A DNA stretch of 64,000 bases from Sulfitobacter noctilucae (GTDB taxonomy: Bacteria; Pseudomonadota; Alphaproteobacteria; Rhodobacterales; Rhodobacteraceae): positions 1,550,001 to 1,614,000 of the forward strand of contig NZ_JASC01000014.1 in NCBI RefSeq assembly GCF_000622365.1. Reading direction: 5' to 3'. The notes beneath the pieces were generated by a model that saw nothing but the letters and a program-made list of their open reading frames with translations, was not told the origin of the DNA and did no database searches. A program made the position numbers and the translations under genes. The number at the start of each line of letters is the position of its first letter. Position 1 is the first letter of the stretch. This document shows, piece after piece, positions 8,713-16,104 of this stretch.

Positions 8713-9807
8713 TCAGCCCGTATGGAACAGCGTGTTGAACAACTTCGGATCTATGCTGTGCACCTCGAAGGTCGGCCCTTCGGTCAGGATCGAAATCGCG
8801 TCGTGGCTGTGCAGGCTTTCCTGATGACTTGCGATCACGCGAAAATCCTTGACCCGGGGTTCCGCCAAAAGCTGTTCACAAAACAAACGCGCAGCGTCTT
8901 CGACAAAGATCGGGTTGGCCGCGTTCAATTCGGCAAAGGCCTGTTCATCTTCACGTTTGACCATCACCTGCGTTTCTGTTGGTACAGCGCGGCGGCAAGC
9001 GTCGATCATATCCTCAAACCAAAGGCACCCACTGTCGGGGTTGATCAACGCCGAAATCCGCGCGACCGAACGCTGCGAATGAGGCGTCGCGAGCTGGCCC
9101 CGCGTGGCACGGGCATGTTCGGAAAGCTCCAAAGAACAGGGGCATGTGCTGGAATAGACGTAGTCAAGATGAATGATCTTCTGCCGCACCCCGTCTTTTT
9201 CGACCAGTTCAAGCGCCACATCATAATATTGATAACCCGATAGACCTGACCGGAGGGATTCGATCTTCATCGGGAAGGAAAAACGCATCTGTATGCGGGC
9301 ATCCATGCTTTCGAGATCGGCTTTGTAATCATCAAGCGCGGCCTCGATCACGTCAAAGCTGAATGTCTGCTCGGCATGTTTGTAGAAACTGCGCATGATG
9401 CGGGACATGTTGATGCCCTTTTTATCCGCCTCCAGGCTGACGGAACCGGTGATCGACGTTTCAAGCGTCAAATCATCGTTGTCACGGCTGTGAAAGCGGA
9501 TTGGCAGGCGGAAGTTCGAAATGCCCACATGCTGGATTTGCTGACGCGCTCCGCGGATCAGGCTGGACGGACCATTCTGTAGGTCCGGCAGCGTGGCTTT
9601 GTAATTATCGCCAACGGCAAAATCTTCGGGATAGGTGCGGCTGAACGCAGGATAGGCCACATCGGGCACCAAAAATCGCGAAACCGTCGGATCGAGCGCG
9701 TCAATCTCGGTCTGGCTCGCCTTTGCGGCCCATGCCTTGAGCACGGATAGCGCCTCTTCGGCCTCTGAAAGCGCAGGCGTTTTGGTCACGGAAGTGATTG
9801 CATTCAT
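8713..9807 (-). CDS. folE2: GTP cyclohydrolase FolE2 (type IB)
   Basis: This enzyme converts GTP to 7,8-dihydroneopterin triphosphate, the first step of folate synthesis, and is the alternative to zinc-dependent FolE. The 364-residue protein shows the family segments GISNFRLPI and YVYSSTCPCSLELSEHARATRGQLATP. They contain the conserved cysteines and the signature of the tunnelling fold. The start at 9807 has AGGGGGG about 8 bases upstream. It is monocistronic, followed by a strong terminator and preceded by metZ in the same direction. In other bacteria folE2 is often repressed by Zur, but I see no convincing Zur box here. Confidence 0.95.
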   Translation of the reverse strand: MNAITSVTKTPALSEAEEALSVLKAWAAKASQTEIDALDPTVSRFLVPDVAYPAFSRTYPEDFAVGDNYKATLPDLQNGPSSLIRGARQQIQHVGISNFRLPIRFHSRDNDDLTLETSITGSVSLEADKKGINMSRIMRSFYKHAEQTFSFDVIEAALDDYKADLESMDARIQMRFSFPMKIESLRSGLSGYQYYDVALELVEKDGVRQKIIHLDYVYSSTCPCSLELSEHARATRGQLATPHSQRSVARISALINPDSGCLWFEDMIDACRRAVPTETQVMVKREDEQAFAELNAANPIFVEDAARLFCEQLLAEPRVKDFRVIASHQESLHSHDAISILTEGPTFEVHSIDPKLFNTLFHTG

Positions 9808-9830
9808 GAACTTGCCCCCCTCTTGAGTGA

Positions 9831-9864
9831 GTAAGTCATAGTTAGGCTATGCCACATCATTTAC
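9831..9864 (-). promoter_or_regulatory. Possible sigma70 promoter of folE2 with embedded inverted repeat
   Basis: Read on the minus strand, TTGGTA is followed 17 bases later by TAACTAT. The inverted repeat CATAG-N5-CTATG overlaps the -10 region and could be an operator. This rests on pattern matching only. Confidence 0.3.
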
Positions 9865-9923
9865 CAATGAAGATATTGCGAGCGGGCGCAGTGTACACCT
9901 AACCCGCTGCAAACTCAGCAGAT

Positions 9924-11102
9924 TCAATCAAGCAAGGCCTGGGTGAAATCTGCCAACAGATCGTCTGCATCCTCAAGACCCACCGAAATCCGCACCAGAC
10001 CGGGCGTGATGCCCAGCGCGTCTTTCTGCTCCTGCGGCAGGCGCTGATGGGTGGTAAATGCGGGCGGCGTCAGGATCGTTTTAGCGTCCCCGAGATTGTT
10101 CGAGATCAGGCCGATCTTGCAGGCGTTCAGGAACTTGTAGGCACCCTCTTTGCCGCCCTTGACCTCGATCGCCAGCATCGTGCCACCCGCCCCCATCTGC
10201 GCCATCGCCAGCGCATGTTGCGGATGGCTGGGCGAACCGGGATAGATAACGCGTGAAAGTTGCGGATGGTCTTCGAGGGCCGAGGCCAGATATGCGGCAG
10301 TCGCAGTCTGTTCGCGCACCCGAAGGCGCATCGTTTCGAGCCCTTTCAGCATGATCCACGCGGTGAACGGGCTCATGGAGCCGCCGGTGTGCTTCATGTA
10401 GGGCTCGATCGTTTTGCGGATCAGTTCGCGGCTGCCCAGGATCACACCGCCCAGCGCCCTGCCCTGTCCGTCGATGTGTTTGGTTGCCGAATAGATCACC
10501 AGATCAACACCCTGCGCAATGGCGTGCGAATAGACCGGCGTGGCAAAGACGTTGTCGCAGATCACCAAAGCGTCCTGTCCATGGGCCAGCTTTGCCACCG
10601 CTTCGATATCGACCAGTTCCAACGCCGGGTTCGACAGCGATTCAAAGAACACAGCGCGGGTGTCGGGCCGGATTGCCGTCTCCCAAGCGCTCAGGTCACT
10701 GCCATCGACAAAGGTCACCTCGACCCCGAAACGCGGCAGAATTTCTTCAGCGATGTAAAGGCATGAGCCAAAGAGCGCACGGGCAGAAACCACATGATCG
10801 CCGGCCTTCAGCACCGACATCATCGCGCCATTTACCGCTGCCATGCCAGAGGCTGTGGCGAATGCATCCTCGGCCCCTTCGAGTGCAGCAATGCGTTCTT
10901 CGAACATCGCGACGGTTGGGTTGCCATAGCGGGCATAAATAAATTCGTCAGGTCCGGCGCTTTCGAAGCGGGCCTCGGCAGCTTCGGCTGTGTCATAGAC
11001 AAAGCCCTGGGTCATAAAGATCGCCTCGGACACCTCGCCATATTGGCTACGCTTGCTGCCTGCATGCACCGCTTTGGTGCCCTGATCCCAATCCTTGCTC
11101 AT
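9924..11102 (-). CDS. metZ: O-succinylhomoserine sulfhydrylase
   Basis: MetZ is a PLP enzyme that makes homocysteine from O-succinylhomoserine and sulfide, in the direct sulfhydrylation route to methionine. The roughly 392-residue protein has the Cys/Met-metabolism PLP fold: YARYGNPT near the N-terminus, ATASGMAAV, CDNVFATP and the PLP lysine in SATKHIDGQGR. The C-terminal part includes NNLGDAKT. I chose ATG 11102, with AAGGA 7 bases upstream; the in-frame ATG at 11108 is too close to it. The SAM-II aptamer and terminator upstream show feedback control by S-adenosylmethionine, which supports the methionine assignment. A cystathionine gamma-synthase is less likely. Confidence 0.93.
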   Translation of the reverse strand: MSKDWDQGTKAVHAGSKRSQYGEVSEAIFMTQGFVYDTAEAAEARFESAGPDEFIYARYGNPTVAMFEERIAALEGAEDAFATASGMAAVNGAMMSVLKAGDHVVSARALFGSCLYIAEEILPRFGVEVTFVDGSDLSAWETAIRPDTRAVFFESLSNPALELVDIEAVAKLAHGQDALVICDNVFATPVYSHAIAQGVDLVIYSATKHIDGQGRALGGVILGSRELIRKTIEPYMKHTGGSMSPFTAWIMLKGLETMRLRVREQTATAAYLASALEDHPQLSRVIYPGSPSHPQHALAMAQMGAGGTMLAIEVKGGKEGAYKFLNACKIGLISNNLGDAKTILTPPAFTTHQRLPQEQKDALGITPGLVRISVGLEDADDLLADFTQALLD

Positions 11103-11135
11103 CTTCATATCCTTCCGGCCCACATGTCAGCGGAC

Positions 11136-11176
11136 AATAAAAAACCCCAGACGCGGTCAAGCGAAAGGGGGCTTTC
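11136..11176 (-). terminator. Attenuator between the SAM-II aptamer and metZ
   Basis: Read on the minus strand, CCCC is followed by a small inner CGC/GCG hairpin, then GGGG and six T. This is the form of an intrinsic terminator placed just after the aptamer, so SAM binding could stop transcription before metZ. Confidence 0.65.
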
Positions 11177-11182
11177 ATCCTG

Positions 11183-11237
11183 ACCTTTTAGCAGCATGTT
11201 TAACGTGGTCCGCAATCCGGTAACAAATCACCACGGG
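11183..11237 (-). promoter_or_regulatory. SAM-II riboswitch (metA-type aptamer) in the metZ leader
   Basis: On the minus strand the segments CGTGGTGATTTG, CGGATTGC, CCACGTTAAA and GCTAAAAGG appear in the order of the SAM-II consensus. CGTGG/CCACG forms the P1 stem and GCTAAA is the conserved 3' pseudoknot strand. SAM-II riboswitches are known mainly from alphaproteobacterial methionine genes. The aptamer ends about 80 bases before the metZ start. Confidence 0.9.
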
Positions 11238-11331
11238 GGCTGGCATACGCCGCTTGGGGATGCGCGTCAATCACAGGCCTTGGCAAGAATGATGTTTTCG
11301 TCATGATAGCGCCAACTGACAGGAGATACCG

Positions 11332-11976
11332 ATGACCGCCCCCATTGACATGTATTACTGGCCCACGCCGAACGGCTGGAAAATCTCTGTTGCTTTGGAA
11401 GAAATGGGCCTGCCCTATGAAACCCACCTCATCAACATCGGTGCGGGTGACCAGTTCGCGCCGGATTTCCTCAAGATCGCGCCGAACAACCGGATGCCCG
11501 CGATAGTGGATCCCGACGGGCCAGATGGTGCACCAATCTCGATCTTCGAAAGCGGGGCCATCCTGCAATACCTTGCCCGCAAGACAGGCACATTCTGCGG
11601 CAGCACGGAGCGCGAGCGAATCGCAGTTGACGAATGGCTGATGTGGCAGATGGGCGGTCTTGGGCCGATGGCCGGACAGGCGCATCATTTCCTGAAATTC
11701 GCCAAGGAAGACGTGCCTTACGCCAAGGACCGCTACCGCGCCGAAACGGGGCGGCTCTATGGGGTACTAGACCGGCAATTGGCGCGGCATGAATTTGTCG
11801 CGGGTGACTTTGTGTCGATTGCGGATTTCGCCATCTGGGGTTGGGCGTCGCTTTGGGAAGGCCAACAGCAGACGTTGGACGACAAGCCGCATATGGCACG
11901 CTGGCTGGACACGATGGGTAAGCGTGAGGGGGTGCAGCGGGGCCGCGCGCTTTATGCAGAATTGCGCAAGAGTTGA
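11332..11976 (+). CDS. Glutathione S-transferase, Ure2p/YfcG-like
   Basis: A 214-residue cytosolic protein with an N-terminal thioredoxin-like domain (MYYWPTPNGWKISVALEEMGLPYE) and an all-helical C-terminal domain. The NxWK segment and the glutathione-binding NNRMPAIVD and FESGAILQYLA match the Ure2p-like/Nu class of GSTs. Several members of that class reduce disulfides with glutathione, and this one probably does the same. It is divergent from metZ and ends next to the paired-palindrome element that separates it from yciB. The start ATG at 11332 follows CAGGAG. Confidence 0.9.
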   Translation: MTAPIDMYYWPTPNGWKISVALEEMGLPYETHLINIGAGDQFAPDFLKIAPNNRMPAIVDPDGPDGAPISIFESGAILQYLARKTGTFCGSTERERIAVDEWLMWQMGGLGPMAGQAHHFLKFAKEDVPYAKDRYRAETGRLYGVLDRQLARHEFVAGDFVSIADFAIWGWASLWEGQQQTLDDKPHMARWLDTMGKREGVQRGRALYAELRKS

Positions 11977-11985
11977 CTGGGTCGG

Positions 11986-12028
11986 GTTCTTTTAAAAAGA
12001 AAACAGTCGGAAACTTTGAAAGTTTCCG
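11986..12028. repeat. Paired-palindrome element, copy 2 (convergent junction)
   Basis: GTTCTTTT...AAAAGAAAAC (11986-12004) is followed after three bases by CGGAAACTTT-G and its complement (12008-12028). The order of the two palindromes is reversed compared with copy 1. It lies between the GST gene and yciB, which converge. Confidence 0.8.
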
Positions 12029-12032
12029 GCTT

Positions 12033-12638
12033 TTACTCTGTGTCATCCGCTTCAGTATATTTCTCAAGCGAGACGATCTGGCTCCATAAGAACACAAACA
12101 TCAACGCGGGAAAGCCGAAGGTCTCGATCTTGACCCAGGCGTCCGTCGACATGGTGCGCCAGACGACCTCGTTTGCGATGGCAAGCACAAGGAAGAACAC
12201 CGTCAGACGCCGGGTCAGCACCATCCAGCCCTCGTGTTTCATCGGGATCATTTCGGACATGACGTAAGCCAGATAGCTTTGCCCCCGGATCAAACCGATC
12301 GACAGGATCGCGGCGAAAAAGGCGTAGACGATCGTGGTTTTCATCTTGAAGAACCGCTCGTCATTGAACCAAGCGGTCAGGCCACCAAAAAAGATCACCA
12401 TGAAGGCTGTGAAGATCTGCATCCGGCTCAACTCTCCGGTCAGCGCCCAAAGCACGCCCATCGCTGCCAGCAGGATCGGCACGAAAATGATCGTGGCCAC
12501 GATAAAACCGGTATACTCCGTCCCACCGAAGGTGAAGACATCATCGCGAATCCGCAGATAGATCAGAAAGAACACCAGCGTCGGGCCAAGCTCCAGCGCT
12601 TGTTTGAGGATCGGGTTGATGGTTTTTTGCTCGCTCAC
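12033..12638 (-). CDS. yciB: Inner-membrane spanning protein YciB (septation protein A family)
   Basis: A roughly 201-residue protein with about five transmembrane segments and the family motifs LELGPTLVFFLIYL near the N-terminus, FNDERFFKMKTTIVY in the middle and NEVVWRT in the second half. YciB/IspA family members affect cell division and envelope synthesis, but their molecular role is unclear. The start is GTG at 12638, preceded by AGGAG about 7 bases upstream. The Shine-Dalgarno overlaps the stop of the EamA transporter gene, so the two are probably co-transcribed. Confidence 0.92.
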   Translation of the reverse strand: MSEQKTINPILKQALELGPTLVFFLIYLRIRDDVFTFGGTEYTGFIVATIIFVPILLAAMGVLWALTGELSRMQIFTAFMVIFFGGLTAWFNDERFFKMKTTIVYAFFAAILSIGLIRGQSYLAYVMSEMIPMKHEGWMVLTRRLTVFFLVLAIANEVVWRTMSTDAWVKIETFGFPALMFVFLWSQIVSLEKYTEADDTE

Positions 12639-12648
12639 GATTGCTCTC

Positions 12649-13551
12649 CTAGCCACCCAACTCAACTATCACGGCACCCGCCGCAATCAATGCCATGAGT
12701 GCCACTCGGCGTGGTCCAACGGTTTCTTTCAGGAACACAACGCCGATGACAGCGGCAAACACGGTCGAGGTTTCGCGCAGCACGGCGGCTTCGCCCACTT
12801 TGTCCAGCCGCGTGGCCATCATGATGGACCCGAAACTCAGGAATGCTACGATGCCGCCAAAGACGCCGCGGGTCATCAATGGCACAAGGGCCGGTGCATC
12901 TGCCATCCGCATCCAGCGCCGGGCTGCCACCACCGGCATCACCAACCCGTCGATCATGAAAAACCACGCCAGAAATGTAAACGGATTGGCCGTCGCGCGG
13001 ATGCCGTAAGCGTCGTAGGTGGTATAAGCCGCCACAAAGAGCCCGGTCAGTACCGCAATGGCCAGCGCCGCATTCAGTGTGTCCCGCTCGGACACCAGAT
13101 ATTTCATGTTATAGACCGCCAGCCCGAAGATGCCCGCCAGCAAGACGCCGACGCCCAGCCATTGCACCCCGGTGAAGCGTTCCTCGAATATCAGATAGGC
13201 CCCGATGACCGCAAACAGCGGCCCGGTGCCACGCACCACCGGATAAACGACCGTATAGGCGCCCTTGGTATAGGCCCAAGCCTGCAAACATTTGTAGATG
13301 ATGTGAATGGCGAAGGCGCCGAAAAAAATGATCCACATGTGCGGTTCCGGCCAAGGCACGACAAACAGCGCGAAGGGGGCCGCCATTATGCAATAACAGA
13401 AATCAATCGCCCCACGGGTCAGCCAGGGATCATGCCGCCCCTTTTGCAAAGCGCCAAACACCGCGTGCAAGAAGGCCGCCATGAGGGCAAGGATCAGCGC
13501 CATTTGATGCCCTGATGCGGTGCCTTCGATCGAAAGCAGCCATTCGGTCAC
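12649..13551 (-). CDS. EamA/DMT family transporter
   Basis: A 300-residue protein with ten predicted transmembrane helices arranged as two EamA repeats, typical of the drug/metabolite transporter superfamily. The repeat motif VRGTGPLFAVIGAYLIFEERFT appears in the first half and VLRETSTVFAAVIGVVFLKETV in the second. The substrate cannot be predicted. The open start is GTG 13551; an internal ATG at 13503 (MALILALMAAF) is also possible. It lies between ftsY and yciB on the same strand, with gaps of 10-22 bases, so a ftsY-transporter-yciB operon is likely. Confidence 0.88.
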   Translation of the reverse strand: MTEWLLSIEGTASGHQMALILALMAAFLHAVFGALQKGRHDPWLTRGAIDFCYCIMAAPFALFVVPWPEPHMWIIFFGAFAIHIIYKCLQAWAYTKGAYTVVYPVVRGTGPLFAVIGAYLIFEERFTGVQWLGVGVLLAGIFGLAVYNMKYLVSERDTLNAALAIAVLTGLFVAAYTTYDAYGIRATANPFTFLAWFFMIDGLVMPVVAARRWMRMADAPALVPLMTRGVFGGIVAFLSFGSIMMATRLDKVGEAAVLRETSTVFAAVIGVVFLKETVGPRRVALMALIAAGAVIVELGG

Positions 13552-13573
13552 AATGCGGTCCCGTCAGTTGTCT

Positions 13574-15046
13574 TCACCGTTCGTAACCAACGAGAGCGTC
13601 CGCGAATTCCTGTGGATCGAAGGGCGACAGATCGTCGATCTGCTCGCCGACCCCGATGGCATGAATGGGCAGACCGAATTTGTCCGCCAGTGCCACCAGC
13701 ACACCGCCTTTTGCGGTCCCATCCAACTTGGTCATCACCAGCCCCGTCACATCCGAGATGTCCTGAAAAACCTTGACCTGGTTGACTGCGTTCTGACCGG
13801 TCGTCGCATCCAGCACCAACAAGGTGTTATGCGGCGCACTGGGGTCTTTCTTGCGGATCACGCGGACGATTTTGGCCAGCTCTTCCATCAAATCGCCTCG
13901 GTTCTGTAAACGGCCCGCCGTGTCGATCAGCAACAGGTCGGCGCCATCGGCTTCGGCTTTGCCCATCGCATCAAAGGCGAGGCTGGCGGGGTCACTGCCC
14001 TGTGCTGCCGTCAGCACGGGCACACCAGCGCGATCGCCCCAGACCTGCAATTGCTCTACCGCTGCGGCGCGAAAGGTATCGCCCGCGGCGATCACCACCT
14101 TCTTGCCCGCTGCTCTGAACTGGCTGGCAAGCTTGCCAATTGTTGTGGTCTTGCCAGAGCCGTTCACGCCTACCACCAGCACCACTTGCGGGGTCTGCGG
14201 ATAAAGCGGCAGCGGCTTGGCAATCGGCTCCATGATGCGGGCAATTTCATCGGCCATCAGCTGTTTGATCTCGGCCACCGAAAGCTTCTTGCCAAAGCGA
14301 CCTTCGGCCATGTTCGCAGTGACACGCAGGGCTGTATCCACGCCCATATCTGCGGTGATGAGCAGCTCCTCGAGTTGTTCGAGCATCTCGTCATCAAGCG
14401 CTCGACGGACCACGGTCTGTGGTGCCGCGCGTCCCATGAGACGACCGAGCAGACCCGGCTTGGCCGCCGGCGCGTCCGGGGTTTGGGGCAGATCAGGGGA
14501 CACGGGTGTCAGCGTCGACTTCAACGGCTCAAGCGGCACCGGCACCGCGTCACGAGCGGCGGCTTCCTGTGCTGCCTTTGCATCGGCTTTGGCTTGCGCT
14601 GCTGCGGCCTCTTCCGCTTCGCGCGCTGCGGCGGCAAGGCGGTCCTCTTCTGCCTTGCGAGCTGCCTCCGCCTTTAGCTGCGCTGCCGCCTCTGCCGCAG
14701 CCCTACGGGCTGCATCTGCGTCTGTCCGCACAGCCGCTGCTTCTTCAGCCTTGCGGGCTGCATCCGCCGCTGCCGCCTCTTCAGCCTTCACAGCTTCCTC
14801 GGCCAACCGGGCCTCTTCAAGTGCGCGCGCTTGCTCGGCTTCCGTCTGCGCTGCCGCCTCAGCCGCTGCGCGCTCGGCCTGTGTCTCTGTCTCTTCGGTC
14901 TCAATCGCCTGAGCAGGGGCTTCCTGCATCACCTCATCAACCGGTGCCTCGGCCATGCCGCCATCGCTGACAATAGCCTCCAGCCCCTCGTCGATCTTCG
15001 AGGAGGACTTGAACAAACGGTCTTTAAGCTTCTTGAAAAACGCCAA
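13574..15046 (-). CDS. ftsY: Signal recognition particle receptor FtsY
   Basis: FtsY is the membrane-associated GTPase that receives SRP-ribosome complexes for co-translational insertion. The 490-residue protein starts at TTG 15046 with the amphipathic AFFKKLKDRLFKSS membrane-targeting helix. GGAG lies 7 bases upstream. About residues 35-170 form an Ala/Glu-rich acidic A domain (many AREAEEAAA-type units), longer than in enterobacteria and with strongly repetitive codons. The NG domain follows, with GVNGSGKTTTIGKLA, DTFRAAA, DTAGR and TKLDGTAKGG. The longer open frame up to 15127 lacks conserved sequence. It is divergent from the lytic transglycosylase. Confidence 0.96.
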   Translation of the reverse strand: MAFFKKLKDRLFKSSSKIDEGLEAIVSDGGMAEAPVDEVMQEAPAQAIETEETETQAERAAAEAAAQTEAEQARALEEARLAEEAVKAEEAAAADAARKAEEAAAVRTDADAARRAAAEAAAQLKAEAARKAEEDRLAAAAREAEEAAAAQAKADAKAAQEAAARDAVPVPLEPLKSTLTPVSPDLPQTPDAPAAKPGLLGRLMGRAAPQTVVRRALDDEMLEQLEELLITADMGVDTALRVTANMAEGRFGKKLSVAEIKQLMADEIARIMEPIAKPLPLYPQTPQVVLVVGVNGSGKTTTIGKLASQFRAAGKKVVIAAGDTFRAAAVEQLQVWGDRAGVPVLTAAQGSDPASLAFDAMGKAEADGADLLLIDTAGRLQNRGDLMEELAKIVRVIRKKDPSAPHNTLLVLDATTGQNAVNQVKVFQDISDVTGLVMTKLDGTAKGGVLVALADKFGLPIHAIGVGEQIDDLSPFDPQEFADALVGYER

Positions 15047-15120
15047 GGGGGGTCTCCGCACCTGAATTTCCTCAGGCTTACCCCCTCTGTGCGGCGGATG
15101 GAAGCGCCTGTGGAATTGAC

Positions 15121-16047
15121 ATGCCACACCGATCCCTGCACCAACAGAACATGCGACCGCTCTTGGCCCTTGTTATTGCTTTATATGTCTGCCTGAACGC
15201 CCCCTCTGTGCGGGCCGAACCGGGCATCATGTGTTCGAGCGAAAAGTGGGGCCATTCCCACTGCATCCGCCGGTCGCATTTTGTCTATGACACCTGCAAT
15301 GCGATCAAGACATTTTCGGAACGGCACGGTCTGAACACGGATTTCTTTGCCAGACTGATCTGGCAGGAAAGCCGGTTTGACCCCAATGCGCTCAGCCACG
15401 CCAACGCGCGGGGCATTGCACAGTTCATCCCCTCGACCGCAGCGCTGCGCGGGCTGGTGGACCCCTATAACCCGGCAGATGCGCTGGAACATTCGGCCCA
15501 ATACCTGGCCGAAATGGTGCGCCGCTATGGCAATGAGGGCATGGCTGCGATTGGCTATAACGGCGGAGAACGCCGCGCCGAGGGTTTTTTGGAGGGCAAG
15601 GGGCTGGCCCCCGAAACGGTAAACTACGTGCCGATCATCACCGGGTTGAACGCCGAGGACTGGCGCAATGGCAAACCGAAAGCCCAGGATATGCGCCTGT
15701 CTAAAACACAGAGCTTCCTGCCAGCCTGCTACGCGATGGCGCAAAAGCGCAGGGTCACGCCGCTAGCAAAGCCCAAACCGCCAGCGCCCCGCATCAAACC
15801 TTGGGGCGTTCAAGTGGGCTTTGCGCAGTCCAAAAAGGCCGCCACCGCAGGTGCTCGCACCCGCACAGCCGCCTGTCGCGGTGTCCTGGGGCGCGAAAAG
15901 CCGGAACTGATCTATAAGCCGCATAAGGTCGCGACCAAGAAGGGATATTTCTTTGCCCGCTACGGGCGCAACAGCCGAGATGGGGCGAGGCAACTTTGCA
16001 CGGCGATGCGCAAAGCAGGCTGCAGTTGCCGCGTGATGCAGAACTAA
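15121..16047 (+). CDS. Periplasmic lytic transglycosylase (SLT domain)
   Basis: A 308-residue exported protein with an N-terminal hydrophobic signal segment (about residues 12-31), then an SLT-type lysozyme-like domain. The catalytic glutamate is in LIWQESRFDPNALS, followed by ARGIAQFIPSTA and IGYNGGE. Such enzymes cleave the glycan strands of peptidoglycan. The C-terminal 120 residues are basic and rich in Pro and Ala. They end in a SPOR-like segment with several cysteines (ARQLCTAMRKAGCSCRVMQ), which may target septal peptidoglycan. The start at 15121 could instead be ATG 15151. It converges on the NuoEF-like gene across paired-palindrome copy 3. Confidence 0.88.
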   Translation: MPHRSLHQQNMRPLLALVIALYVCLNAPSVRAEPGIMCSSEKWGHSHCIRRSHFVYDTCNAIKTFSERHGLNTDFFARLIWQESRFDPNALSHANARGIAQFIPSTAALRGLVDPYNPADALEHSAQYLAEMVRRYGNEGMAAIGYNGGERRAEGFLEGKGLAPETVNYVPIITGLNAEDWRNGKPKAQDMRLSKTQSFLPACYAMAQKRRVTPLAKPKPPAPRIKPWGVQVGFAQSKKAATAGARTRTAACRGVLGREKPELIYKPHKVATKKGYFFARYGRNSRDGARQLCTAMRKAGCSCRVMQN

Positions 16048-16053
16048 CGGGGG

Positions 16054-16097
16054 CGGAAACTTCAAAAGTTTCCGACCGTTTTCTTCACAAGAAAACG
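16054..16097. repeat. Paired-palindrome element, copy 3 (convergent junction)
   Basis: CGGAAACTT-N3-AAGTTTCCG (16054-16074) is followed after two bases by CGTTTTCTT-N3-AAGAAAACG (16077-16097). The whole unit is bracketed by CGGGG and CCCCG, which could form an outer stem. The order matches copy 1, again between convergent genes. Confidence 0.8.
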
Positions 16098-16104
16098 CCC
16101 CGTT

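Noticed and set aside
9808..9870. A Zur box upstream of folE2
   Set aside because: The only symmetric element is CATAG-N5-CTATG, which does not resemble known Zur sites, so I list it only as an inverted repeat.
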